A stretch of DNA of 64,000 nt from Anaerovibrio lipolyticus DSM 3074 (GCF_900141865.1 NZ_FQYW01000008.1:1-64000), one strand, 5' to 3'. Positions 7,138-16,103 are shown, counted from the first letter of the stretch. Notes: a model not told the origin generated them from the sequence alone. Made by a program: numbers and translations.

Positions 7138-8403
7138 ATGGATAGGTTATTAATAATTGCTGATGATTTTACTGGAGCACTTGATACGGGGATACAATTT
7201 TGTAAAAAAGGGGTAAAGTCCAAAGTTGTAACAGAATATAATTATGATTTTAATAATCTTGACCCATCAATTTCTCTGTTGGTAATTAATACAGATTCGC
7301 GTCCTCTCCCTCCTGAAGAAGCATACACTCGTGTATTTAATGTTACTAAAAAGGCTGTTGCCGCAGGATTTAAGAATTTTTATAAAAAAACAGATTCTGG
7401 TCTACGTGGCAATATTGGAATAGAATTGAAAGCAATCATTGATGGTACAGGTAGTCGCTTCTTAAATTTCATACCTGCCCTGCCTAGCTTAAATCGAATC
7501 ACTAAAAATGGCATCGCATTAATCGATGGTGTACCTGTCAAAGAAAGTGTCTTTGGTAATGACCCATATGAACCAGTCAAATATTCAGACATAGCAGAAA
7601 TTATTCATTCACAATGCGACCTCAACATTAAAAAAATAAAGCAAAATGATTATGATTCTGTAGAATGGGGTGAACAGGAACAAGCAGTATATCTATTTGA
7701 TGCTGAAGATTCAACAGATTTCACTAAAATAGCAAAAAAAATGAAATCTGGTGATGCATTTCATTTATGTGCTGGATGTGCAGGTTTTGCTAGCAGTTAT
7801 GATTTTTTGCTGGACTTTGAAAAAGGTACTCTCCCGGATATTCCTAAAACCGATGGATTACTTGTCTTGTGCGGCAGTGTAAATCAAATTACAGTTGAAC
7901 AATTAGATTATGCAGAGAATTCAGGATTTCAACGAGGTAATCTTAAATCCTTCCAAAAACTAAACAAAAACTATCTTACCTCAACTGAAGGACAAAATTT
8001 TTTGAATAATTTGTATAAAATTATGCAAGAGAACGACAAGTATATTTTGGATACTCTCGATGTGCCTGGTGAAGAGACTGTTGCCGATTATATGACATCT
8101 CACAACATGACTTTAGATGAATGCCGATTTCAGATTAGTAATACATTAGGAAAAATAGCACTTGATATGATTAAGCGTGGATTGAATGTTACTTTTTCTT
8201 TGACTGGAGGAGATACCTTAATGGGATTGATGCGAGCAGCAGCTTGCACCGAGTTAACGCCTTTAGCTGAAATTGGAAAAGGTGCAGTTCTGTCTCTTAT
8301 GAAATGGAAAGATCAAAATGTATTGGTAATATCTAAATCTGGAGGATTTGGAGAAAAGAGTATATTCCCTTTGATGTATGAATCGCTTAGCATCACTAAG
8401 TAA
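7138..8403 (+). CDS. dtnK: Four-carbon acid sugar kinase (DUF1537, D-threonate kinase-like)
   Basis: Four-carbon acid sugar kinase family, 421 aa. The N-terminal domain carries IIADDFTGALDTG (family substrate-binding motif) and KKTDSGLRGN; the C-terminal nucleotide-binding domain carries SLTGGDTLMGLM. It would phosphorylate the 4-hydroxyl of D-threonate or D-erythronate to feed PdxA2. ATG 7138 was chosen over an upstream in-frame ATG (7078) because GGGGGAA lies just ahead and the upstream start would overlap pdxA2. It is the middle gene of a three-gene operon. Confidence 0.88.
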   Translation: MDRLLIIADDFTGALDTGIQFCKKGVKSKVVTEYNYDFNNLDPSISLLVINTDSRPLPPEEAYTRVFNVTKKAVAAGFKNFYKKTDSGLRGNIGIELKAIIDGTGSRFLNFIPALPSLNRITKNGIALIDGVPVKESVFGNDPYEPVKYSDIAEIIHSQCDLNIKKIKQNDYDSVEWGEQEQAVYLFDAEDSTDFTKIAKKMKSGDAFHLCAGCAGFASSYDFLLDFEKGTLPDIPKTDGLLVLCGSVNQITVEQLDYAENSGFQRGNLKSFQKLNKNYLTSTEGQNFLNNLYKIMQENDKYILDTLDVPGEETVADYMTSHNMTLDECRFQISNTLGKIALDMIKRGLNVTFSLTGGDTLMGLMRAAACTELTPLAEIGKGAVLSLMKWKDQNVLVISKSGGFGEKSIFPLMYESLSITK

Positions 8404-8430
8404 TAACTGAACAATAAGGAGGTAAAAGTT

Positions 8431-9390
8431 ATGTCTATTATGAAAAGTGTAAAAAAAATACCCGGAGGTTTGATGATTGTACCATTATTATTGGGCTGTA
8501 TTTTCAATACATTTTTCCCTGAATTTTTTACATACTTTAATGGTACATTTACAACACATCTATGGAAAACAGGTGCCATGCCAATATTAGCAGTATTCTT
8601 ATTCTGCAATGGAACTACTATAAACTTTAAAGAAGCAGGAGTTACTGTTTATAAAGGATGCGTATTAACAGCTGTCAAAGTAATTGTCGGCATGCTCTGT
8701 GGATTGGCGGTCGCAGCATTCTTTGGTGAAGCTGGTGTCATGGGTGTAGCACCTATAGCTATCATTGCTGCACTCGCAAATTCAAATGGTGGTATTTATG
8801 CTGCTCTTGCGGGCGAATATGGAAAGGCAACAGATGTTGGAGCTGTGTCTATATTAGCTATAAATGATGGACCTTTTTTTACAATGTTAGCTCTTGGTGC
8901 AGTTGGTTATGATGTCCCTATTAATACCTTAATAGGTTGTCTTATCCCTATTTTGGCAGGTGTAATTTTAGGTAACCTCGACACTGATATCAGAGATTTT
9001 TGTAAGCCAGGTGCTTCTATGCTGATTCCATTTTTTGCATTCCCTCTTGGTGCTGGACTTACTCTTTCATCATTTGTTGCAGCTGGCCTTCCTGGAATTC
9101 TCTTAGGTGTACTTTGTACTATAATAACAGGTTTTGCTGGTTACATTATTTACAAAGTACTTCGTATGGAAAATCCAGCTCTTGGTGCAGCTATTGGTAC
9201 AACGGCAGGCAATGCAGCAGCTACTCCAGCAGCACTCGCCGCTGCAGGCATTATCAGTACACAAGTTAGTGATGTAGCAACAGCCCAGGTTTCAGCGGCA
9301 ATTATTGTAACAGCAATCCTGTGCCCAGCCTTAGTTACATTTTTGACTAGAACTAGAGGGCATATGGAGCCACAGCTTCAATCTGAATAA
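8431..9390 (+). CDS. KdgT-family sugar-acid permease
   Basis: A 319-aa hydrophobic protein of the 2-keto-3-deoxygluconate transporter (KDGT) family, with about ten membrane segments. KKIPGGLMIVPLLLG at the N-terminus and ALANSNGGIYAALAGEYG in the middle are typical. The family imports ketodeoxygluconate-like acids by proton symport. Because it ends an operon encoding D-threonate-type catabolism and no other uptake system is present, it probably imports the four-carbon acid (inference). AAGGAGG precedes the ATG, and a terminator follows. Confidence 0.88.
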   Translation: MSIMKSVKKIPGGLMIVPLLLGCIFNTFFPEFFTYFNGTFTTHLWKTGAMPILAVFLFCNGTTINFKEAGVTVYKGCVLTAVKVIVGMLCGLAVAAFFGEAGVMGVAPIAIIAALANSNGGIYAALAGEYGKATDVGAVSILAINDGPFFTMLALGAVGYDVPINTLIGCLIPILAGVILGNLDTDIRDFCKPGASMLIPFFAFPLGAGLTLSSFVAAGLPGILLGVLCTIITGFAGYIIYKVLRMENPALGAAIGTTAGNAAATPAALAAAGIISTQVSDVATAQVSAAIIVTAILCPALVTFLTRTRGHMEPQLQSE

Positions 9391-9462
9391 TACATTAATT
9401 ATGCAAATTTGAGATAAATATAGACTCCAAATAAGTATTCCTTATCGGAGGCATAAAAATTC

Positions 9463-9507
9463 ATCCCCCGGAATCAGCATTACTGCTGCTTTCGGGGGAT
9501 TTGGTCT
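9463..9507 (+). terminator. Terminator of the sugar-acid operon
   Basis: ATCCCCCG (9463-9470) pairs with CGGGGGAT (9493-9500), followed by TTGGTCTTT. The strong GC stem with a modest T-rich tail fits the end of the permease gene. Confidence 0.7.
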
Positions 9508-9531
9508 TTGTGCGATAAAAGATACGTAGTT

Positions 9532-9949
9532 TCATATTTTATTGAAAAAATCCTCATCGATTTCATATATGGTTATTGGATGCACACCGATCTCTTATTC
9601 GGTGATTTTTTTGATGAATTCTTCGCCATCCAAAAGATCAATCTGTTGCTTACCAGGGCTGCAAGCCTCTTCACGCGCCGCTTTTGAAAAAGTGCCAGTT
9701 GTTATGAAAAGTCCTTTTTCTATGTTGGTAGTAAGTGAGCCACGGAAATCTCTGATATCCGGTGCTCCGACAACACCTTTGTAGCGTTTACATTGGAAGG
9801 CAACGTTAAAGCTGAAGATGCCATTGATTTTAAGTTTTCCAGTCCCATCGATGCCACCATCACCAGATTTTTTAGTGACTTCAACCTGAGAGAAGCCACA
9901 TTCACGAAGAACTCGTTGAGTTAAACGTTCAAAGCCATATATAAGATTA
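9532..9949 (-). pseudogene. Mrr-type restriction endonuclease, C-terminal ruin
   Basis: The frame encodes the catalytic domain of Mrr-family type IV restriction enzymes: GFERLTQRVLRECGF, SGDGGIDG (catalytic Asp) and AFQCKRYKG (QxK), then LFITTGTFSKAAREEA. The N-terminal DNA-binding half is absent; the sequence changes abruptly near 9950. The 3' end is also damaged: after KKITE there is a TAA (9595-9597), yet the same frame continues with EIGVHPITIYEIDEDFF and a second stop at 9532, matching the family's usual ending. Mrr enzymes cut modified DNA; this copy must be inactive. Confidence 0.8.
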
Positions 9950-9951
9950 TT

Positions 9952-10074
9952 GCCATCGCTATGCACACTGAAACGGATGAAAAGATGGTGGTGTATCAGG
10001 CCATGTATGGCAATAATGGGATTTATGCCAGACCGCTTGATATGTTTATGAGTGAAGTGGATCGGGAGAAGTAG
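9952..10074 (+). pseudogene. DUF1653 protein, C-terminal fragment
   Basis: Forty codons encode HTETDEKMVVYQAMYGN and ARPLDMFMSEV before a stop at 10072-10074, the typical end of DUF1653 proteins. The N-terminal part is missing. It abuts the broken Mrr gene head to head. Confidence 0.7.
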
Positions 10075-10119
10075 CCTGAAGCTTAGCAGACGTACAGATT
10101 TGAACGGAAGGTATTGAAT

Positions 10120-10287
10120 ATGAATATACATGAATTTATTGTATGGTACTTGGCCATTATAAATGTTATTGCTATTGCAGTTTATGGCTGGGATAAGCTG
10201 TGTACTATACAACATAGGTGGAGAGTGCCGGAAAAGACAAGGAGGATTATTTGCTATGGCCCATGTATATGTTGCAGTTGCTATTGA
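10120..10287 (+). pseudogene. DUF1294 membrane protein, N-terminal fragment
   Basis: From ATG 10120 the frame reads a membrane helix (FIVWYLAIINVIAIAVYGWD) and then HRWRVPEKTRRI, which is the DUF1294 signature. The normal second and third membrane helices are missing, and the frame ends after a few unrelated residues. Its 3' end overlaps the start of the next gene, whose ribosome-binding site AAGGAGG lies within it. Confidence 0.65.
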
Positions 10288-10564
10288 GAGAGGAGATAAG
10301 GCCATTAAAACATGTGATTGTGCTGCCATCAATGAACTTTATGAGTATGTTCCGGACATGTTCGACTATGTAGATGAAGAATCTTTGGAACGTTATGAAG
10401 TAAAGACCATTAAAGCTCAACAAGAGATTTTATCGAAGGTTTATGGTTATTTCTCAAAGTATGGTGACTTTAATACTGATTTATCCAATGAATCAATAAA
10501 TGATGGTTTACTTTGTGGATTGAATGATGATGATTTTATTTATATTGTAGATTGTCACGAATAG
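10256..10564 (+). CDS. Unknown 102-aa protein upstream of PLD-helicase
   Basis: I do not recognise this family. The protein is acidic (pI clearly low), soluble, with an N-terminal strand (AHVYVAVAIERG) and a C-terminal GLNDDDFIYIVDCHE. The start ATG has AAGGAGG eight bases upstream, well placed although it lies inside a DUF1294 remnant. A terminator follows, and the PLD-helicase starts 167 bases later. A fragment of a second copy (3237-3275) sits in the same order ahead of another helicase fragment, so the pair appears to travel together. The small acidic product could be an inhibitor, sensor or antitoxin-like partner (speculative). Confidence 0.65.
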   Translation: MAHVYVAVAIERGDKAIKTCDCAAINELYEYVPDMFDYVDEESLERYEVKTIKAQQEILSKVYGYFSKYGDFNTDLSNESINDGLLCGLNDDDFIYIVDCHE

Positions 10565-10582
10565 TGTGAAAAGTGGAATGTG

Positions 10583-10613
10583 AGTCCCTTCAGTTTGGAG
10601 GGGCTTATTTTTT
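10583..10613 (+). terminator. Rho-independent terminator after the 102-aa gene
   Basis: AGTCCCTT pairs with GAGGGGCT (some G-U pairs), followed by TATTTTTTAA. It is nearly identical to the element at 3295-3325. Confidence 0.75.
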
Positions 10614-10731
10614 AATGTTATATATGTTAATTATTATATGTCTTTTATTGTTTCAGCTATTGTATGCTGCTATACTGATTGTGATATAGTGTTATTTTTT
10701 ATTAACTGGTTTAACATTCAGGGGTGACAGT

Positions 10732-13700
10732 ATGAAATCAGGTATTTATGAAGCTGTAATAAACAAAGCAATGTCTAAGGAATTGGCTGAGTGGCCAGAT
10801 CAATGTAAAAATATTAAGGACATAGATAAGAAAGAAGCCTCAGAAATTATTTCAAAATATACAGGTGATGTTATTAAGTCTGGTCTTGATAATTTGTTTG
10901 ACCGTGATAAAGGAATTGAACAGCAGGTTCAACTTGCTAATAATATTATTGAGCTTGTCAGAAATTATACGAGTGATGATTATTACGGGGATAAATCAAT
11001 CAATGGGAAAGGGGAACAGTTATTAGGATTAATAGAGGCAAATAACCCAAATTTGGCGATTGGTAAAAAGGTTGAGCAAATAATTGAACGGCCGGAGACA
11101 TCTGTTTCTTCCAGCAGCCTTTTTACAGGTGCGCCTAATGAACCAACCATGTTTTCAGAGATTAATAAAGAATTGAAAACTGCAAATCGAGTTGATATGT
11201 TAGTTTCCTTTATTAAATGGACAGGCTTGCGCCTAATACTGGAACCGTTGAAGGAATTTACTGGTAATGGTGGTCAGCTTAGGATAATTACAACTTCATA
11301 TATGGGGGCAACAGATGTAAAAGCTGTTGATGAATTGGCAAAATTGCCTAATACAAAAATCAAGATTTCATATGACACAAAAAGAACAAGGCTTCATGCT
11401 AAAGCATATATCTTTTATCGTGATACAGGTTTTACTACGGCTTATGTTGGCTCATCCAATTTATCAAATGCTGCCATGTCCAGCGGATTGGAATGGAATG
11501 TAAAGCTTACTAAACAAGATCAGCCTAATAATATTAAAAAGATAGAAGCAACCTTTGAGACATATTGGTGTACGCCTGAATTTGAATCATATTCTTTTAC
11601 AGAAAAAAACCGGTTAATTAAAGCTATTGCTGATGAAAGACACATCGGGAACATGGAGGAGCGGGAGTATGTTTTGGATATAAATCCTTATTCCTATCAG
11701 CAAGAAATATTAGATCGCTTGCAAGTGGAGCGCGAAGAAAAAGGACACTATAAAAATTTAATAGTAGCAGCTACAGGTACTGGTAAAACACTCATCTCAG
11801 CTTTTGATTATAGACGTTTTAGGCGTGATAATGGCTCTGCACGATTGTTATTTATAGCACATAGGGAAGAAATTTTAAAGCAAAATGTAGAAGTGTTTCG
11901 CAGTGTGTTGAAGGAACCAAATTTTGGTGAGCTATTTGTCGGTTCTTATAATAAACCGTCTAGTGCTGAACATTTATTTGTTTCAATACAAACAGCGGAG
12001 TCACGCAAACTATACGAAAATGTTGCGGCAGATTATTATGACTTTATTATTGTAGATGAGTTTCATCATGCTGCGGCAAAAACGTATCAAAATATTTTAA
12101 ATTATTTTACTCCAAAAATATTTTTGGGGTTAACAGCTACCCCGGAGCGAAATGATGAGAAAGACGTTTTAAATTATTTTGATGGACGTATTGCGGCGGA
12201 AATAAGACTTCCTGAAGCAATAAACAGAAAGCTATTGTGTCCGTTTCAATATTTTGGCGTATCCGATGATGTGGATTTAAGCAGCGTTAAATGGACTAAT
12301 GGTGGCTATGATAAAACAGAGCTTAGCAATATTTATACTATTGACAGATATGTTGCAGAAAAAAGAGCGGGACATATTGTTGATTCCATCAGTTATTATG
12401 TTACTAATGCATCAACTATGAAGTGTATTGCCTTTTGCGTATCAATACAGCATGCTATGTTTATGTCAGATTTTTTTAATAAGCGTGGGTTGAGTTCTAT
12501 AGCACTGAGTTCAGATACACCGAATGATGATCGAAATAAGGCTAAGAAACGATTATTAGCTGGCGAAATTAAAATCATTTGTGTTGTTGATCTTTACAAT
12601 GAAGGTGTAGATATACCAGCAATAGATACGGTACTGTTTTTGCGTCCTACAGAATCATTAACTGTATTTTTACAGCAGTTGGGCCGAGGCTTAAGATTAT
12701 TTGAAGGGAAGGATTGTCTAACAGTTTTAGATTTCGTTGGTCAGGCAAATAAGAAATATAATTACGAAGAAAAATTTGCAGCATTACTTTCCAATACTAG
12801 GCACAGTGTGAAAACAGAAATGGATAAGGGTTTTCCATCAGTTCCTAGAGGGTGTTTTGTTCAGCTGGAGAAAAAGGCGAAAGAATATGTACTTGATAAT
12901 ATTAGTCAAGCATTTAATAATAAGGCAAGTATTGTTAAACGGATAAATGATTTTGTAGATGAAACTAAACGAATCCCTACATTGAGCGAATTCTTAAAAT
13001 ATTATCATCAGCCTATTTCTGCTATTTATAAAAATTACGGTTTTTACGATCTTTGCATGTCAGCCGGAGCCATTGAGAAATATAATGAACCGATGACTGA
13101 ATTGTTTATAAAAAAGGCATTCCCTAAAATTGTTTCCATTAATTCTAGGCGTTGGATTAAATTTTTACTGAGATATTTGCCTAATATTAAGACGACTGAT
13201 ATTGGTAGTTTATCAGGGTACGAAAAACATTTATTGTGGATGTTCTATGTTACTGTTTGGAATGTACAGACTTTTGATCCTGCAAGCCCGGAAATTCAGG
13301 ATAATTTAAATAAACTATCGGATAGCCCAATGATTCTTAATGAAATAATAGAAATATTGGAATATAATCTTGATAAGACAGATATTCTGTATAAGCCATT
13401 ATTATTAGAATATGAGTGCCCAATGGATTTACATTGTTCTTATACTAAAGATCAAATTTTAATAGCTATGGATTATCTTAAATTGTCTTCTATGCGTCAG
13501 GGAGTTTTATATGTCAACGACAAAAAGACAGATTTATTTTTTGTGACTATTAATAAATCTGATAAAGATTATTCTCCTACAACAATGTATGATGATTATT
13601 TTATTAGTGACGAATTATTTCATTGGCAAAGTCAGAGTACCACATCTGAAACGGCGCCTACGGGGCAACGATACATTAATCATAAGAATATGGGAAATAC

Positions 13701-13881
13701 AGTATTGCTTTTTGTCAGAGATTTCAAAAAGAATAGTATGGGAACTGCACCATATATTTTTGTTGGTCCAGTAAATTATGTAACTCATACGGGTAGCCGT
13801 CCAATGAATATTACTTGGAAATTGGAGCGGAAGCTTTTGGCAAAAGATTCTATGAAACTAAAAAGCAACGTTATGGGCTAA
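10732..13881 (+). CDS. PLD nuclease-DEAD helicase-DUF3427 protein
   Basis: This 1049-aa multidomain protein has an N-terminal helical region and a phospholipase-D-like nuclease core (HAKAYIF near 222 with YVGSSNLSNAAMSSG after it). A superfamily 2 helicase follows: Walker A ATGTGKT at about 346, DEFHHA box at about 441, LTATPER, and motif VI QQLGRGLR near 650. The last part is DUF3427. Such enzymes are encoded in accessory and defence-rich regions; PLD plus helicase suggests DNA or RNA unwinding and cleavage. GGGGTGA precedes the ATG. A NUDIX gene begins 16 bases after the stop, so the two are probably co-transcribed. Base composition is AT-rich compared with the 20-38 kb genes, consistent with transfer. 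Confidence 0.88.
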   Translation: MKSGIYEAVINKAMSKELAEWPDQCKNIKDIDKKEASEIISKYTGDVIKSGLDNLFDRDKGIEQQVQLANNIIELVRNYTSDDYYGDKSINGKGEQLLGLIEANNPNLAIGKKVEQIIERPETSVSSSSLFTGAPNEPTMFSEINKELKTANRVDMLVSFIKWTGLRLILEPLKEFTGNGGQLRIITTSYMGATDVKAVDELAKLPNTKIKISYDTKRTRLHAKAYIFYRDTGFTTAYVGSSNLSNAAMSSGLEWNVKLTKQDQPNNIKKIEATFETYWCTPEFESYSFTEKNRLIKAIADERHIGNMEEREYVLDINPYSYQQEILDRLQVEREEKGHYKNLIVAATGTGKTLISAFDYRRFRRDNGSARLLFIAHREEILKQNVEVFRSVLKEPNFGELFVGSYNKPSSAEHLFVSIQTAESRKLYENVAADYYDFIIVDEFHHAAAKTYQNILNYFTPKIFLGLTATPERNDEKDVLNYFDGRIAAEIRLPEAINRKLLCPFQYFGVSDDVDLSSVKWTNGGYDKTELSNIYTIDRYVAEKRAGHIVDSISYYVTNASTMKCIAFCVSIQHAMFMSDFFNKRGLSSIALSSDTPNDDRNKAKKRLLAGEIKIICVVDLYNEGVDIPAIDTVLFLRPTESLTVFLQQLGRGLRLFEGKDCLTVLDFVGQANKKYNYEEKFAALLSNTRHSVKTEMDKGFPSVPRGCFVQLEKKAKEYVLDNISQAFNNKASIVKRINDFVDETKRIPTLSEFLKYYHQPISAIYKNYGFYDLCMSAGAIEKYNEPMTELFIKKAFPKIVSINSRRWIKFLLRYLPNIKTTDIGSLSGYEKHLLWMFYVTVWNVQTFDPASPEIQDNLNKLSDSPMILNEIIEILEYNLDKTDILYKPLLLEYECPMDLHCSYTKDQILIAMDYLKLSSMRQGVLYVNDKKTDLFFVTINKSDKDYSPTTMYDDYFISDELFHWQSQSTTSETAPTGQRYINHKNMGNTVLLFVRDFKKNSMGTAPYIFVGPVNYVTHTGSRPMNITWKLERKLLAKDSMKLKSNVMG

Positions 13882-13896
13882 TTTTTGGAGGATTTA

Positions 13897-14289
13897 ATGA
13901 AAACTATAAATGTAGTAGCAGCAGTGATTCGTAAGGGCGATAAGATACTGGCAACCCAGCGGGGATATGGTGAATTTAAGGACGGCTGGGAGTTTCCGGG
14001 GGGAAAGATTGAGCCTGGGGAAAGACCAGAGGAGGCCTTAAAGAGAGAAATTAAAGAAGAATTGAAGGCTGCTATTTCTGTAGGTGAGGATTTGGGAGTA
14101 GTGGAATATGACTATCCAAATTTTCATCTAAATATGCGATGCTTTATGTGTTCTCTGGTTTCTGAGGATGTCACCCTACTAGAACATGAAGCTATGAAGT
14201 GGCTTACGGCAGAAACAATAGATACTGTGAATTGGCTGCCAGCGGATAAGCCAATGACAGAAAAAATTAAAGAAATATTGCGTGGATAA
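13897..14289 (+). CDS. NUDIX hydrolase (MutT-like)
   Basis: A 130-aa NUDIX protein with a complete box: GGKIEPGERPEEALKREIKE followed by EL, matching Gx5Ex7REUxEExGU apart from the last glycine, which is K/A here. The N-terminal VVAAVIRKGDKILATQRG is typical of (deoxy)nucleoside triphosphate pyrophosphohydrolases such as 8-oxo-dGTP or CTP hydrolases. ATG 13897 has TTGGAGG upstream; a TTG at 13885 is less likely. It directly follows the PLD-helicase. Nudix enzymes next to DUF3427 helicases are seen elsewhere, so it may supply a nucleotide-processing step to that module or simply be a housekeeping sanitiser. Confidence 0.85.
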   Translation: MKTINVVAAVIRKGDKILATQRGYGEFKDGWEFPGGKIEPGERPEEALKREIKEELKAAISVGEDLGVVEYDYPNFHLNMRCFMCSLVSEDVTLLEHEAMKWLTAETIDTVNWLPADKPMTEKIKEILRG

Positions 14290-14316
14290 ATTTAATGTTT
14301 GGGGGGAGAAGATATA

Positions 14317-14781
14317 ATGCAAAAACGGCTTTACAATATTCTTTTCCCCATGTGGTTATTTTACCTTCTGCCCACCGGTGTATGGCTGATTATCTTGCCA
14401 GCGAATTTTCTTATAGATAGTCTGGTATTATATTTTGGTGGTAGATATTTGCATATTAAGGATTTGGTAAAACTTTGGAAGCGCTGTATTTTTAGGATTT
14501 GGGTCATTGGATTTATAAGCGATATTTTGGGGGCCCTACTGATTTTGGCAGTTGCTTTGCTGGTTGATAAAATTTGTCCTGAATGGAATACATTTTATTT
14601 TCCTGGTGCAACTTTAATAGCCGTTCCTGGGGTCTTGCTGTCGGCGGTGAGCATTTTCTTTTTTAATAGAAGATTTGCATTTGTAAATACTGATTTGGAC
14701 GATAGAATTATAAATAAATTGTGTTGGATACTGGCAATATTTACTGCTCCGTATGCAATGTTGATCCCATTATATGGATAA
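14317..14781 (+). CDS. Multi-pass membrane protein of unknown function
   Basis: The 154-aa product has about four hydrophobic segments (roughly 8-40, 64-85, 95-118 and 133-152) with a basic loop between the first and second (HIKDLVKLWKRC). No catalytic motif is visible. GGGGGGAGAAG lies upstream of the ATG. It follows the NUDIX gene by 27 bases and ends before a terminator, so it may close that transcription unit. Nothing in the sequence suggests a specific role. Confidence 0.6.
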   Translation: MQKRLYNILFPMWLFYLLPTGVWLIILPANFLIDSLVLYFGGRYLHIKDLVKLWKRCIFRIWVIGFISDILGALLILAVALLVDKICPEWNTFYFPGATLIAVPGVLLSAVSIFFFNRRFAFVNTDLDDRIINKLCWILAIFTAPYAMLIPLYG

Positions 14782-14826
14782 GAGAAAACCAAACTTTCAA
14801 GATAAATTGCATTGATAACAGGATGG

Positions 14827-14853
14827 TCCTCCTTTTGGGGAGGGCATTTTTTT
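14827..14853 (+). terminator. Rho-independent terminator
   Basis: CCTCC pairs with GGAGG around a short loop, followed by GCATTTTTTTATT. It separates the membrane protein gene from the ECF gene's promoter. Confidence 0.7.
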
Positions 14854-14854
14854 A

Positions 14855-14882
14855 TTGACAAAATATCCTTAGGGTATATAAT
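14855..14882 (+). promoter_or_regulatory. Sigma-70 promoter for the ECF S-component gene
   Basis: TTGACA (14855-14860) and TATAAT (14877-14882) are both perfect consensus boxes with a 16-bp spacer, about 55 bases ahead of the gene. No riboswitch-like fold was recognised in the short leader. Confidence 0.8.
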
Positions 14883-14937
14883 AAGGGCTAATCATATAAC
14901 CTATAGCTTTAGTAGGCAATGTAAGGAGGAGTTTTAT

Positions 14938-15468
14938 ATGAGTATTTCACCAATTAATCATCAAAGATGGACAGCACGGGAAATTTGTCTTGTGGCAGTT
15001 ATGTCAGCTGTGGTATTTGTAGCCACCTTTGTACCGAAGATTCCTATTCCGTTGGGATATGCCCATCTAGGTGATGCAGCAATATTTCTTATAGTTTTGT
15101 TGGCAGGCCGCCGCCAAGGAGTTTGGGCAGGCTGTATAGGTTCTGCTTTTGCTGATTTATTAGGAGGCTTCCCTTTATGGATCGGTCCTACTATTCTGAT
15201 AAAATTTATCATGGCCCTGTCCTTTGCTATCTTTGTGGAAAAAGTGAGCGAAGAAAATGTGCTTAAATCTTCTCGTACCTTTATAGCCCTGGTAATAGCT
15301 ACCACCATAATGACAGCAGGCTATACCATTTTCGGTGCCATTTTATACGATAGCCTAGAGGCAGGCCTATCATCTGCTCCGGGATTATTGATAGAATCAG
15401 CAGTAAATATTTTAGCTTTCTATATTGCCTTTGCACTTTTAAAAGATAGGGTTGCCATAAATAGATAA
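14938..15468 (+). CDS. ECF transporter S component
   Basis: A 176-aa integral membrane protein of the ECF vitamin-transporter substrate-binding group. After WTAREICLVAVMSAVVFVAT come PIPLGYAHLGDAAIFLIVLL and GSAFADLLGGFPLW, which match the PF07155-like S components. It would capture a vitamin or precursor and use a shared EcfAAT energy module, not encoded here. AAGGAGGAG precedes ATG 14938. It has its own consensus promoter and stands alone. The ligand cannot be deduced: no riboswitch is present. Confidence 0.8.
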   Translation: MSISPINHQRWTAREICLVAVMSAVVFVATFVPKIPIPLGYAHLGDAAIFLIVLLAGRRQGVWAGCIGSAFADLLGGFPLWIGPTILIKFIMALSFAIFVEKVSEENVLKSSRTFIALVIATTIMTAGYTIFGAILYDSLEAGLSSAPGLLIESAVNILAFYIAFALLKDRVAINR

Positions 15469-15568
15469 ATGTGCCTTTAAAGGATTTTTTATCTATTGTG
15501 TCGAATAACAAAGAAGAATTTAACAATAACAGTTAGGAGCAACAACCATTGACGGAGTAAAACCGGGG

Positions 15569-15784
15569 ATGTCTGAAGATGTATTAACAAAGGTTTATGG
15601 TACTGCTGACAGTATCCATACGGTAATAGATACAGCACCTAAACTTTCTGCAGCAGACAATAAAAAAAGACAAGATAGGATTAATAAAACAATATATACA
15701 TATAATGCTAACGAATGTGTATCATTATGTTTTACTGTAAAGAACGGTGTAATAAGTGAAATCGCTATTTATGTAGCTGAGTGA
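15569..15784 (+). pseudogene. C-terminal fragment of a small SmpA/BamE-like protein
   Basis: The open frame encodes PGMSEDVLTKVYGTADSI at its start, which resembles the repeat seen in small exported BamE/SmpA-fold lipoproteins ("G-M-s-x-x-d-V-x-x-x-Y-G-x-P-d"). There is no signal peptide or lipobox; a stop lies shortly upstream in frame, and no ribosome-binding site precedes ATG 15569. It is probably the remaining 3' part of an exported protein gene. Confidence 0.4.
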
Positions 15785-15859
15785 TTTTTCATTAGACATT
15801 GCCGTAATGGGAAAATAAATATTGTCCAATCATAACAATATATTCGTAAATAAAATCAC

Positions 15860-15894
15860 AGGGCTGTTCTCAAATCAGAGGATGGCCTTTTTTT
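15860..15894 (+). terminator. Imperfect hairpin terminator, divergent member of a repeated family
   Basis: AGGGCTGTTCTCAAATCAGA and GGATGGCCT form a loose stem followed by TTTTTTTA. The TCTCAAAT-AGAG centre is shared with terminators at 44061, 50062 and 53611. The rest of 15785-16103 is AT-rich with nothing else recognised beyond the next gene's leader. Confidence 0.55.
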
Positions 15895-16103
15895 ATGTGG
15901 TCAAAAGAGGTTTTTACTATGTAATAACGAATAATTTTCCAGTTCACAAAAGGTGTTGTCTAATATTTGTCGAAGTAATTAATATATAGTTTAGCTTGAA
16001 TTTCTATGACGAGTAGCATAACAAAAAAATGACTTAATCTGGAAAATAATTGTTACAGATTAGGCAAAGGAGCATATATTTTTATGGTTTTGAGGGTGAT
16101 TAT

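Noticed and set aside
9595-10332. A 245-aa minus-strand protein
   Set aside because: Only the C-terminal part is Mrr; the upstream part is antisense to DUF1653/DUF1294 remnants and the 102-aa gene.
14855-14938. Vitamin riboswitch in the ECF gene leader
   Set aside because: The leader is only about 50 bases and shows none of the conserved FMN, TPP, folate or cobalamin elements.
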